Notes: generated by a model not told the origin, from the letters alone. A stretch of 55,233 bases of DNA from SURF-55 sp040755195 (GCA_040755195.1 JBFMBL010000014.1:1-55233), one strand, 5' to 3'. Shown: positions 34,739-42,026, counted from the stretch's first letter. Translations and numbers: made by a program.

Positions 34739-35506
34739 GTGCTTGAGGTACGGGAAATAACCAAGGTTTTCGGCGGGCTTATCGCGGTGAACCGGATTAG
34801 TTTCAAAACACGCGCGGGTGGCATCCTTGCCTTAATCGGGCCGAACGGTGCAGGAAAAACCACCATTTTCAACCTTGTTACGGGTGTATTAAGGCCGGAC
34901 AGCGGACAAATAATCTTTCAGGAACGATCCCTCAATGGGCTTCAGCCGTTTCAGATCGCGGCGCTCGGGATCGGCCGCACCTTTCAAAACCTCGAGTTGT
35001 TCACCAATCTAACCGTGGCGGAAAACGTCATGGTCGGCGCCTTCCGAAAAAGCCGCGTCGGTTTTTTTCGCGGTGTCTTTCGTCGTCCCGGAACGATGAG
35101 GGAAGACCAAACGCTATACCGGGAAGTCTTGGACCTTCTTGAACAGTTAGGCCTTGCCGAATATGTCGATCTGCCGGCGAGCAACCTTCCGTTCGGGCAG
35201 CAGCGCCTTCTCGAGATAGCCCGCGCTTTGGCCGCTCAGCCGAAAGTCTTACTTCTCGACGAACCGGCGGCCGGGCTGAATCCTACGGAATCTCAGGAAC
35301 TGGCCCGTTTTCTAAGGTCTCTTGCGAATCAGGGGCACACCCTCGTCCTTGTGGAACACGATATGGAAACGGTTATGAGCCTTGCAGATGATGTGGTGGT
35401 TCTGAACTTCGGCACGGTGATCGCGGCTGGAACACCGGCGGAAGTGCAAAACAATCCCGATGTGATTACAGCCTACCTCGGGGAAGGAGAGGAAGAGGCA
35501 TGCTGA
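34739..35506 (+). CDS. livG: Branched-chain amino acid ABC transporter ATPase LivG
   Basis: A 255-residue ABC ATPase: Walker A GPNGAGKTT (about 34-42), signature LPFGQQRLLEIARAL (about 150-164), Walker B VLLLDEPAAGLNP. The signature starts with L-P-F-G-Q instead of LSGGQ, as is common in LivG. GTG start after GGAGGA. It overlaps livF by 7 bases. Confidence 0.92.
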   Translation: MLEVREITKVFGGLIAVNRISFKTRAGGILALIGPNGAGKTTIFNLVTGVLRPDSGQIIFQERSLNGLQPFQIAALGIGRTFQNLELFTNLTVAENVMVGAFRKSRVGFFRGVFRRPGTMREDQTLYREVLDLLEQLGLAEYVDLPASNLPFGQQRLLEIARALAAQPKVLLLDEPAAGLNPTESQELARFLRSLANQGHTLVLVEHDMETVMSLADDVVVLNFGTVIAAGTPAEVQNNPDVITAYLGEGEEEAC

Positions 35507-36216
35507 ATGTCCGAAACCTCACCGTATTCCGCGGGCACATTCGAGCTCTTACCGAGGTATCTTTTGACGTGCACGGCTCCGAGGTTCTGGTGATACTGGG
35601 AGCCAACGGTGCCGGAAAAAGCACCCTTCTTGGTTGTATCGCCGGGCTTTATCCCCCGGAAAACGGCACAATTGTTTTCGAAAACAGTCCTATCACGGGC
35701 CTATCCCCGGAAGTCATAGTAAGAAAGGGGATCTGCCTTGTCCCGGAAAACCGCCTGTTATTTCCCTCCCTGAGCGTTCGGGATAATCTGCTTCTCGGCG
35801 CTTTTCACCGCTACCGGCACGAGAAAAAGCATTTGGAGGATGACGTTCAAAAGATACTGGACCTTTTCCCCGCTTTGAAAGAAAAAATGGGCTTTCCAGC
35901 CCATACTTTAAGCGGAGGGTTACAGCAGATGGTGGCAATCGGACGAGGCTTATCGGCCAAGCCGAGACTCCTGCTGATGGACGAACCTTCAATCGGTCTC
36001 GCTCCCCTTGTGGTCCGGGAAATCATGCAAACCGTGCGGCGTTTGAAAGAACAAGGGCACACCATTATTCTGGTCGAGCAAAACGCAAGAGCGGCTCTCG
36101 CTATTGCCGACCGTGCCATTGTCCTCGAAAGAGGAAAGGTCGTGCTTACCGGTTCACCCGAGGACCTGTTGAAAAGCGGCAGCCTTCAAACCGCGTATCT
36201 CGGCCAACGTCGCTAA
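35500..36216 (+). CDS. livF: Branched-chain amino acid ABC transporter ATPase LivF
   Basis: A 238-residue ABC ATPase: Walker A GANGAGKSTLL (about 34-44), Q-loop LVPENRLLFPSLSV, signature LSGGLQQMVAIGRGL (about 132-146), Walker B LLLMDEPSIGLAP. Pairs with LivG. Start ATG at 35500 inside the end of livG. Last gene of the operon; R1 repeat DNA follows instead of a clear terminator. Confidence 0.93.
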   Translation: MLNVRNLTVFRGHIRALTEVSFDVHGSEVLVILGANGAGKSTLLGCIAGLYPPENGTIVFENSPITGLSPEVIVRKGICLVPENRLLFPSLSVRDNLLLGAFHRYRHEKKHLEDDVQKILDLFPALKEKMGFPAHTLSGGLQQMVAIGRGLSAKPRLLLMDEPSIGLAPLVVREIMQTVRRLKEQGHTIILVEQNARAALAIADRAIVLERGKVVLTGSPEDLLKSGSLQTAYLGQRR

Positions 36217-36269
36217 AGCAGCACCTGTTGCCGTAAAGCCCGCCCAAATAAACCTTCAGGTAATTATTC

Positions 36270-36437
36270 AGGCACCCCGTTGGGCGCGGCGATAGGCTGC
36301 GCATAGCTTTGTCGGCCGCCACCGGCCGGATGCTCACGTACTTCTATGTACGCTCCGCTCCGTCCGGTATCGGTCCTTCGCGCTCTGCTTGCCTCTCACC
36401 GCGTTCCGTTAGTGTAATATGGGCTGAATAGTTACAC
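36270..36437 (-). repeat. R1 repeat, partial copy (reverse)
   Basis: Reverse complement of the R1 unit: GGGCGCGGCGATAGGCTGCGC at the left, the hairpin CGTAC-TTCTAT-GTACG (36337-36352) in the middle, CACCGCGTTCCG towards the right. The right end is diverged. It separates livF from the WDF-family gene. Confidence 0.75.
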
Positions 36438-36439
36438 CT

Positions 36440-36964
36440 TTAGTTTGCTCCGTTTCCGCCTTTTTTCCCGGCGCCGCTTCGGTCAAAATCCCATCGCACT
36501 TGTTGAGGACGCCTCTTCCTGGGTAAGGTTGAATCGTCCTTCGGTGCTGCCGACCGCGGGTTTGACAAGCCACCTAAACGTGTTAAAAGCGGGATTACCA
36601 TCTGCAGGACTTCCGGGTTGCTTAAGAGCGACATGATAACCTTCCACCCGTCCTTACCACCCTGAGATCCTGTCGACTCTGAACTCCTGCCGGCCGACTG
36701 TAATTCTCCCTGTCTTGATCCTTCTTTCCCGCCGAGGAAGGAAGACGCAAGGGATCCTATCATCCTGTGTAACGCCTCTCCCTCACCGTTATCCTGGCGA
36801 CGCCCGACAAATTCAACAACGCCAAAAACACTTAGCATACCTAAAAGCAGCAAAAGGTTATCGCCGGTAAAACCTCCGCGTAACTGAAGCTCTAATAAAT
36901 CCCGAACGATCTGCCGGGGTTCCTGCCATCCATCCTCAGTCCCCTTGTCCGCTCTACTCACCAA
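36440..36964 (-). CDS. Unknown protein, WDF-x-RS family (paralogue 1)
   Basis: A 174-residue protein I do not recognise. It has an N-terminal amphipathic/hydrophobic stretch (V-R-D-L-L-E-L-Q-L-R-G-G-F-T-G-D-N-L-L-L near 20-40, then GMLSVFGVVEFVGRR), a low-complexity Gly/Ser middle, a second helix (VIMSLLSNPEVLQMVIPLL) and a basic tail with VRWDFDRSGAGKK. The protein at 41493-42026 has the same layout and the same WDF-x-RS ending, so the two are paralogues flanking the tiny-protein array. AAGGGGGT precedes TTG 36964 and GTG 36961; either may be the start. It lies 11 bases after the YbaB-like gene, in one operon. Confidence 0.7.
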   Translation of the reverse strand: MVSRADKGTEDGWQEPRQIVRDLLELQLRGGFTGDNLLLLLGMLSVFGVVEFVGRRQDNGEGEALHRMIGSLASSFLGGKEGSRQGELQSAGRSSESTGSQGGKDGWKVIMSLLSNPEVLQMVIPLLTRLGGLSNPRSAAPKDDSTLPRKRRPQQVRWDFDRSGAGKKGGNGAN

Positions 36965-36975
36965 TTCAGACCCCC

Positions 36976-37269
36976 TTATAACAACCCCGGTATGTCTGGA
37001 ATGTTCCAGCCCGTGATCCGTTCAATTTCTTCCTTGGCAGCCCTCCGCGACGCCAAGATCGCTTTGTTGAAGCAACCGGCGATCTTGGCCTCTAAAACTG
37101 ATTGGCTTCCGGCGCCCTTCCCATCGACCTTGACCCGAATCACCTCTTGAAGCCCGTTTAAAGTTAAAGAGACCGGTCCTTCGGTGGTTTCGATCCGGAC
37201 GCCCCTCAGCGCTTCCTTTATACGACCTAATTCGCCCATAAGTCTTGCCATCCCCTCGAAGTCAAACAA
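36976..37269 (-). CDS. YbaB/EbfC-family nucleoid-associated protein homologue
   Basis: A 97-residue protein. The helix LMGELGRIKEAL, the beta strands around EGPVSLTLNGLQEVIRVKVD and the ending ITGWNIPDIPGLL follow the YbaB/EbfC pattern (standard members end in ...NIPGLF). YbaB proteins bind DNA as dimers. The TTG at 37269 is the start: a full AAGGAGGTGAT lies 7 bases upstream. An earlier in-frame TTG (37317) would place that sequence inside the gene. Co-operonic with the WDF-family protein, suggesting a joint role. The usual ybaB sits between dnaX and recR, so this is a second, specialised copy. Confidence 0.72.
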   Translation of the reverse strand: MFDFEGMARLMGELGRIKEALRGVRIETTEGPVSLTLNGLQEVIRVKVDGKGAGSQSVLEAKIAGCFNKAILASRRAAKEEIERITGWNIPDIPGLL

Positions 37270-37490
37270 ATCCGCATCACCTCCTTCTGTATACGCTGCA
37301 GTATATTCGGCAGACAAGGCAACGGCTACTTATTTGTTCTGATAAAATAACACTCTGTTTACATTATATGGCCGTAACCGCAACCAGTTCTGTTCATGCA
37401 ATTCACACTATCTACCCCCCGGGAATATATTGGTCTGCAAGTAAGGAAAGCGCATTTGCACGACATGAAAAAAGAAAGGTCTGCGTCTAT

Positions 37491-37829
37491 ATGAGAATGA
37501 CTTGCAAATCCGGCCCACTTCCTAATCCTACCCCCCCGCCCCGTTCATTCGCTTTTCGGCGGATTCGCAAGAATCAGAGCGACGCCGGCGGGGAGGAAAA
37601 CCTGGGTCCACCGCAGCCACCCCTGCAAAACGGCAGCGACTTCTGGCAGGTGGTACTTGTCGTCGTCCTGATAACGCTGGCTTTCAACGGCAACAGCATG
37701 GGCAACGGCGTCGGTCCAGGCAACGGAGAGGAAACCGCCAGACGGGCAATGAGAAGAAAATTCCTGCTTCGACCAAGGGTGGAATCACGCAGAAGCGCTT
37801 TAATCGAACATCACGCTGAAAGCAAATAG
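37491..37829 (+). CDS. Small hypothetical protein with one membrane helix
   Basis: A 112-residue reading frame: a Pro/Arg-rich N-terminal part, one hydrophobic helix (D-F-W-Q-V-V-L-V-V-V-L-I-T-L-A-F, about 57-72), a Gly/Asn stretch (GNSMGNGVGPGNG) and a basic tail. The helix resembles those of the tiny proteins downstream (ALILVVVLIMLAF). AGAAAGGT lies 11 bases before the ATG. The frame is open further upstream. It may be an early, diverged member of the array; moderate certainty that it is a gene. Confidence 0.5.
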   Translation: MRMTCKSGPLPNPTPPPRSFAFRRIRKNQSDAGGEENLGPPQPPLQNGSDFWQVVLVVVLITLAFNGNSMGNGVGPGNGEETARRAMRRKFLLRPRVESRRSALIEHHAESK

Positions 37830-38022
37830 TTGAAAAAACCGGCATATTCACATCCTTATTTAAGAAACAAGACATTTCACACATCCAACCTTCCAGGAAT
37901 AATATGGTAGCGGAAAAAGCTTCTAGTCTTTCTCCGTGATCCGACACACCAAAAATTGTGTTTGTTTCCTTACATTGGTTGTTCAAACACAGCAGAAAGT
38001 TTGCGCAAGGAGGTTGGAATAG

Positions 38023-38184
38023 ATGCCGCTTAAAATTCAGCAGTTCTTGCCCGGGGCGTGGGCACTCATCCTTGTGGTCGTCCTGATAATGCTGGCTTTT
38101 TCTCCCTCGGGCCTCGGCAGCGGCTGGGGGCCTTGGAACCGCCCGGGCGGCCTGGATAACGGGGGCGGCGAAGATGAGGTATAG
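38023..38184 (+). CDS. Tiny membrane protein, array member 1
   Basis: A 53-residue protein: short polar start (MPLKIQQ), FLPGAWALILVVVLIMLAF helix, then a Gly/Trp-rich tail (GSGWGPWNRPGG...GGGEDEV). A strong AGGAGGT precedes the ATG. The helix follows the pattern of the YjcZ-type tiny transmembrane proteins made by sporulating Firmicutes (ALIVVLFILLIIVG), an assignment by pattern only. The acidic tail sets it apart from the other members. Confidence 0.75.
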   Translation: MPLKIQQFLPGAWALILVVVLIMLAFSPSGLGSGWGPWNRPGGLDNGGGEDEV

Positions 38185-38288
38185 CCATTGAATCGGAGGC
38201 CCGGTCCGCACCTCGTTCTCCACGCCAAAATCCGGATTTAACCCTTGTTCGATGGCTACAGACTAACCCGGGGAAGGAGGTGGAAACA

Positions 38289-38402
38289 ATGGCAGAAAAA
38301 ACCGAGCTATTCTTACCCGGCGCCTGGGACCTCATACTTGTGGCCATCCTTATCATACTTGGCTTTACCTGGCTCGGCTTCGGCCTTGGGCCCTTTATCT
38401 GA
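38289..38402 (+). CDS. Tiny membrane protein, array member 2
   Basis: A 37-residue protein: MAEKTE, then LFLPGAWDLILVAILIILGF and a short WLGFGLGPFI end. The ribosome binding site GGAAGGAGGT is near-perfect. It keeps the FLPGAW core of the array but lacks the GVDGGWW ending, and an Asp sits inside the helix start. Confidence 0.78.
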   Translation: MAEKTELFLPGAWDLILVAILIILGFTWLGFGLGPFI

Positions 38403-38489
38403 ACAAAAATGTCACCAAGCAGAGTGAAATTATCACCTAAGCGGTGGCCGTAATCGATGTGCATCAGTCAAGAAAGGGGGTGGTCATAA

Positions 38490-38615
38490 ATGGCGGACAA
38501 AACTCAGGAATTCGCACCGTTTCTACCCGGCGCCTGGGCTCTTATTCTCGTTGTTATCCTTATCATGCTGGGCTTCTCCTTCATGGGCTTCGGCGTGGAC
38601 GGCGGCTGGTGGTAG
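38490..38615 (+). CDS. Tiny membrane protein, array member 3
   Basis: A 41-residue protein with the array consensus: polar MADKTQEFAP, FLPGAWALILVVILIMLGF helix, and FMGFGVDGGWW at the C-terminus. AAAGGGGGTGG precedes the ATG. Nearly identical to members 4 and 5, so it arose by recent duplication. Confidence 0.85.
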   Translation: MADKTQEFAPFLPGAWALILVVILIMLGFSFMGFGVDGGWW

Positions 38616-38761
38616 TAAGGTAGCCGGGGCTGGGGTGCAGCTGGTAAAAAGTACGTTACCACCCTCACAATTGGCCTTCTCTTATAGTACCCCAGTCCTA
38701 ATATACCGGTTCGATGGATTCGGATACAATTCTTAATCACAAGAAATGGAGGGCTCATTAA

Positions 38762-38887
38762 ATGGTTGACAAAATTCAGGAATTCGCACCATTTCTACCT
38801 GGCGCTTGGGCACTGATCCTCGTGGTGGTCCTTATCATCCTTGGTTTCACCTTCATGGGCTTCGGCGTGGACGGCGGCTGGTGGTAG
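38762..38887 (+). CDS. Tiny membrane protein, array member 4
   Basis: A 41-residue protein, MVDKIQEFAP start, the same FLPGAW helix and GFGVDGGWW ending. Preceded by GGAGGG. About 30 bases before the ribosome binding site, GATACAAT with TAATATA further upstream resembles a sigma-E-type promoter. Confidence 0.85.
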   Translation: MVDKIQEFAPFLPGAWALILVVVLIILGFTFMGFGVDGGWW

Positions 38888-38952
38888 TCTCCGGTTCCTG
38901 AAACAATGCCGGCAGGCACGTATACTTTTTTCAAGAAAGGGGGTTGGCATAA

Positions 38953-39081
38953 ATGGCGGATAAAACTCAGGAATTCGCACCGTTTTTACCCGGTGCTTGG
39001 GCTCTGATTCTCGTGGTGGTCCTTATCATCCTGGGCTTCACCTTCCAGGGCTTCGGCGTGGACGGCGGCGGCTGGTGGTAG
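38953..39081 (+). CDS. Tiny membrane protein, array member 5
   Basis: A 42-residue protein with MADKTQEFAP, FLPGAWALILVVVLIILGF and a GFGVDGGGWW ending (one extra Gly). AAAGGGGGTTGG precedes the ATG. A GGGGAATC hairpin terminator follows at 39123. Confidence 0.85.
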   Translation: MADKTQEFAPFLPGAWALILVVVLIILGFTFQGFGVDGGGWW

Positions 39082-39122
39082 CAAGGTAACCGGAGCGGAA
39101 AAGTCTCCGGTCGGCTGAACGC

Positions 39123-39165
39123 GGGGAATCTTTGCGCGACCTCTCGCGCAACGGATTCCCCCCTT
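39123..39165 (+). terminator. Hairpin terminator after array member 5
   Basis: GGGGAATC...TGCGCGA / TCGCGCA...GGATTCCCC (39123-39161), then CCTTATTTCTTT. The same hairpin design follows members 6 and 7. Confidence 0.8.
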
Positions 39166-39355
39166 ATTTCTTTATTACCCAACCCCTGAAGTGCTGTTTT
39201 AAAAAATGAACCGGTTCCCTTTTAATCATTTCTTTAGGACTCACATAATTCTGTTTTATGACATAGTATGGTAACACAGGAAGGGTGTGGTCAAACATTC
39301 CATTTCCGGAGTATTGTGCGAAGCGCAGTTTTTTTAAGAAAGGAGGTTGGAACAG

Positions 39356-39481
39356 ATGGTTGACACTCAAGGAAAAACACAGGAATTTCTACCCGGTGCA
39401 TGGTCTCTGATTCTCGTGGTAGTCCTTATTATCCTGGGCTTCTCCTTCATGGGCTTCGGGGTGGACGGCGGCTGGTGGTAG
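39356..39481 (+). CDS. Tiny membrane protein, array member 6
   Basis: A 41-residue protein with MVDTQGKTQE, FLPGAWSLILVVVLIILGF and GFGVDGGWW. AAAGGAGGTTGG precedes the ATG. Upstream, CATAGTATG at 39262-39270 resembles a mother-cell sigma factor -10 element, so it may have its own promoter; a terminator follows, making it a free-standing cassette. Confidence 0.85.
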   Translation: MVDTQGKTQEFLPGAWSLILVVVLIILGFSFMGFGVDGGWW

Positions 39482-39521
39482 TAATGTAACCGGGCCTGGA
39501 AAGACTACGGCGGCTGAATAA

Positions 39522-39565
39522 GGGGAATCCTCGCGCGGCCTTTCCATGCACGGATTCCCCGTTTA
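39522..39565 (+). terminator. Hairpin terminator after array member 6
   Basis: GGGGAATCC / GGATTCCCC stem (39522-39530, 39552-39560) with GCGCGG and TGCAC in the inner part, then GTTTATA. Confidence 0.75.
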
Positions 39566-39681
39566 TAACCCCGGCATAATATGTAATTACAGCAATAAAC
39601 CCGGTTTTCCCGCTCGCGTATGGCGTTTCCCGTAATCGTGAAAAGAGCGGTTATTTTTAAGGAAAGGGGGGCGGCGTAAAA

Positions 39682-39828
39682 ATGGCAGATAAAACCATGG
39701 AATGGGGCGGCGGCGGTTGCGGCGGGGGGTTCTTCCCCGGCGCCTGGTCTCTGATTCTTGTGGTGATCCTGATCATCCTGGGCTTCACTTTCATGGGCTT
39801 CGGCGTGGACGGCGGCGGCTGGTGGTAA
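39682..39828 (+). CDS. Tiny membrane protein, array member 7 (Cys/Gly-rich N-terminus)
   Basis: A 48-residue protein. Its N-terminal part differs from the others: MADKTMEW, then GGGGCGGG with a single Cys, then FFPGAWSLILVVILIILGF and the GFGVDGGGWW ending. GGAAAGGGGGGCGG precedes the ATG. CATAATATG at 39575-39583 could be its promoter -10. Followed by the most perfect copy of the array hairpin. Confidence 0.82.
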   Translation: MADKTMEWGGGGCGGGFFPGAWSLILVVILIILGFTFMGFGVDGGGWW

Positions 39829-39871
39829 CAAGGCGCCGGGCCTGGAAAAACATCACTCGGTTACATATGGG

Positions 39872-39906
39872 GAATCCGTTGCGCGGCCCTCGCGCAACGG
39901 ATTCGC
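39872..39906 (+). terminator. Hairpin after array member 7
   Basis: Perfect 14-bp stem GAATCCGTTGCGCG / CGCGCAACGGATTC (39872-39885, 39891-39904), loop GCCCT, followed by GCTGTTTAG. It matches the hairpins at 39123 and 39522 in sequence. Confidence 0.78.
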
Positions 39907-39955
39907 TGTTTAGTTCAAACCTCTCAAATCCTGTGGTTAAGGGGCGTGGTTACGA

Positions 39956-40048
39956 ATGCCGTTTTCCTGGAGCTTGTTGTGGTGGATCGGAATCACAACG
40001 ATCTTCCTCATATTTTGGGGTATCGGATGGGTCGGCTTATGGTGGTAG
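39956..40048 (+). CDS. Tiny Trp-rich membrane peptide
   Basis: A 30-residue hydrophobic peptide (MPFSWSLLWW, IGITTIFLIFWGIGWVGLWW). AAGGGGCGTGG lies 6-7 bases before the ATG. It has no FLPGAW core but ends in the double Trp typical of the array. Reality as a gene is supported by position and ribosome binding site only. Confidence 0.55.
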   Translation: MPFSWSLLWWIGITTIFLIFWGIGWVGLWW

Positions 40049-40150
40049 GAAAGCTCCTGGTCTCCGACCCTCGCAGTCATGCTTATCATCCCCGGCTTTT
40101 CAACTAGAATTTTGTTCCCCCTCCCGGACTCACACAGAAAAGCCTTGTGT

Positions 40151-40159
40151 CATATGATA
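40151..40159 (+). promoter_or_regulatory. Candidate sigma-K/E-type -10 element
   Basis: CATATGATA fits the CATAnnnTA -10 consensus of the mother-cell sigma factors, 38 bases before the ATG of the small gene at 40197. An AC pair for the -35 lies about 17 bases upstream, within CACACAG. Confidence 0.35.
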
Positions 40160-40196
40160 CCAAGAACGATATCTAAAACTTGGAGGGATTAGAACT

Positions 40197-40295
40197 ATGC
40201 AACCCCGGCTGCTTGGACTTGATATCTGGTTTTTATTTCTCGTTGTGTTACGCTTTTTTCTTGACGCGGTTATAAAACAGAAGGCGAAAGGTTAA
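40197..40295 (+). CDS. Tiny membrane protein with basic tail
   Basis: A 32-residue protein: MQPRLLGLD, hydrophobic IWFLFLVVLRFFLDAV, and a basic IKQKAKG end. TGGAGGG precedes the ATG by 9 bases. Its stop is one base from the methyltransferase start codon, suggesting coupled translation. No known family. Confidence 0.6.
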   Translation: MQPRLLGLDIWFLFLVVLRFFLDAVIKQKAKG

Positions 40296-40296
40296 A

Positions 40297-41139
40297 TTGA
40301 TAATGAGAAAGAACAGACCCAGTATTTCTGCGGAAAGTCTCGCCTTTGTCAGGGCCGCGGAATCACGGAAAGCGCCGGGTGAACGCGTATGCTTTGATCC
40401 CTTCGCCGAGCATTTTACCGGCGGTATGTTTCGTGTCGATAAGTTCTATCCCGGAATGTGGAATGCCCTGGTGGCCCGTACCAGGTACATCGACGATTAC
40501 CTGGCGTCTTGTATCCGTGACGGAATCAAACAGCTGGTCATTCTCGGCGCCGGGTATGATTCCAGACCGTACAGGTTTGACTTTAAGGGACGGGTAACAG
40601 TATTTGAGGTAGACTACCCGGCGACCCAACGGTTAAAGGCAAAAAAGCTCAAAGAAATACTGGGAAACCTCCCGGACCACGTGGTTTTCGTCCCCATTGA
40701 CTTTAACGAGGAAACCCTTGAGAAGCGGTTGTATGAAAGCGGCTACGACAACAGGTTAAAAACACTGTTCATCTGGGAGGGTGTTGTCGTATACCTTCCG
40801 CCCCGGGCGGTCGACGGCACCTTGGCATTTGTCGCGGATAATTCCCCCGGCGGCAGCTCCATAATCTTTGATTATGTTTATGCCTGTGTGGTCGACGGCA
40901 GCTGCAGGACGAAAGAGACCGCCAGGATGCGGAGATCCGCAAGACTTGTGGGAGAGCGCTGGGAATTCGGTCTTGATAAGGAAAAGGTCGAGGCGTTCCT
41001 GGCCGAACGGGGATTCCATCACGTTGTGAATGCCGACAGCGAGTTTCTGAAAAAAGCTTATTTCAAGGGCGTAAACGAGGCAAGAGACATTCTTCCGGTT
41101 TTCGGAATCGTTCACGCAACAGTCAGGCCGGGAAGGTGA
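40297..41139 (+). CDS. Class I SAM-dependent methyltransferase (leucine carboxyl methyltransferase type)
   Basis: A 280-residue protein of the PPM1/LCM-like bacterial methyltransferases (TIGR00027 type). The SAM site VILGAGYDSRPYRF (about 81-94) and the acidic EVDYPATQ (about 109-116) are characteristic; FIWEGVVVYL follows near 160. The substrate is unknown; family members make O-methyl esters or ethers. It starts at TTG 40297 or ATG 40303, the latter being better spaced from GAAAGG. It directly follows a tiny membrane protein. Confidence 0.82.
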   Translation: MIMRKNRPSISAESLAFVRAAESRKAPGERVCFDPFAEHFTGGMFRVDKFYPGMWNALVARTRYIDDYLASCIRDGIKQLVILGAGYDSRPYRFDFKGRVTVFEVDYPATQRLKAKKLKEILGNLPDHVVFVPIDFNEETLEKRLYESGYDNRLKTLFIWEGVVVYLPPRAVDGTLAFVADNSPGGSSIIFDYVYACVVDGSCRTKETARMRRSARLVGERWEFGLDKEKVEAFLAERGFHHVVNADSEFLKKAYFKGVNEARDILPVFGIVHATVRPGR

Positions 41140-41492
41140 AGAATTGGTCCGAAGTCCGACGTCCAACGTTAGAAAGATAAAGAGTAATCTCAGCTTAAAG
41201 CAGAATGGGGCCGGTCCATCTTTCCCGCACCCATATTTAGTAGGCAAAACCGTCGCGTGAAAAAGGAGTGAACGGATTCGGTGCCGGGAATCGGTTAAGA
41301 TCCCGGCACCCATTTTTGTTACCCAGCTCTTTTGAAATATTTGCGCATTGGGATTGTTATAAAGTCACGCTAGGTCTTAATTAAAGGTTAACCCGATCCC
41401 ATCCTGTCTACTGACTACTGAATTCTGTATTCTGACCCTGAATACTTCCGAAAAAGCTTGTTCTTGGCGTCTTGGCGGTTAAACTCTTCGTT
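41140..41492. repeat. Repeat-rich gap after the methyltransferase gene
   Basis: Contains a terminator (41280-41317), low-complexity CTACTGACTACTGAATTCTG words at 41406-41425 and TTGGCGTCTTGGCGGTT at 41464-41480, the end sequence of the 10463-10590 element. No gene is convincing. Confidence 0.6.
41280..41317 (+). terminator. Rho-independent terminator
   Basis: Perfect 10-bp stem GGTGCCGGGA / TCCCGGCACC (41280-41289, 41301-41310), then CATTTTTG. It lies 140 bases after the methyltransferase stop. Confidence 0.85.
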
Positions 41493-42026
41493 CTACACGG
41501 CGCCGTCCCTTTCCGGAGCGGCTTCACTCCGACCGAAATCCCAGTGTATCACCTCACGACCTCGGCCCCTTCGAGCCACCGGCGTTTCCCTCTCGGTTTC
41601 CCCCGATTCTTTCGGAGGCGGCGAACTGGAAAAACGCTGCATTACAGCCGGGACAATTTTCTCCATGAAATCCTTGTTATTCATGAGGTCCGTCAACGCC
41701 TTCATGCCTTCCTTCCCTCCGAGAAGGCCCATCAGACTCTTCCCCCCGGGAATCGCCCGCAGTCCCGGTGCACCGGCGTCTTCCTCCCCGTTGTCAGCAG
41801 CGCCCTTCGTCAAGCCCGCCAGTGAGCCCATCAAGCGTTCTAAAAGCTGTCCCTCCCCCGCACCTTGTTTTTTGCCGATCAAGTCAACGACACCAAAAAC
41901 GTTAACCAGGCTTAAAAGCAGTAATAGGTCATCGCCGTTAACGCCGCCCCGCATCTGGAAATCCAACAGATCACGCAAGACCTGTCGCAATTCTTGCCGC
42001 CTCCCGTTTTGGCTAATCTTATCCAC
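41493..42026 (-). CDS. Unknown protein, WDF-x-RS family (paralogue 2)
   Basis: A 177-residue protein of unknown function, paralogous to the one at 36440-36964. Shared parts: R-Q-x-x-R-D-L-L-x-x-Q-x-R-G-G near residues 15-30, a hydrophobic L-L-L-L-L-x-x-x-x-V-F-G-V-V stretch, a Gly-rich middle (AIPGGKSLMGLLGGKEGMKAL), a helix FMEKIVPAVMQRF and the end VIHWDFGRSEA. GTG start at 42026 with AAGGAGGG upstream. No YbaB-like gene precedes it here. Confidence 0.7.
   Translation of the reverse strand: MDKISQNGRRQELRQVLRDLLDFQMRGGVNGDDLLLLLSLVNVFGVVDLIGKKQGAGEGQLLERLMGSLAGLTKGAADNGEEDAGAPGLRAIPGGKSLMGLLGGKEGMKALTDLMNNKDFMEKIVPAVMQRFSSSPPPKESGETERETPVARRGRGREVIHWDFGRSEAAPERDGAV

Noticed and set aside
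37245..37490. Upstream extension of the small hypothetical gene to 37245
   Set aside because: The extension overlaps the antisense YbaB-like gene start and has no ribosome binding site; the ATG at 37491 has one.
38023..40295. Tiny-protein array as a leaderless bacteriocin cluster
   Set aside because: The peptides are neutral to acidic rather than cationic, and no immunity or dedicated export gene is adjacent; a spore or membrane role fits the helix pattern better.
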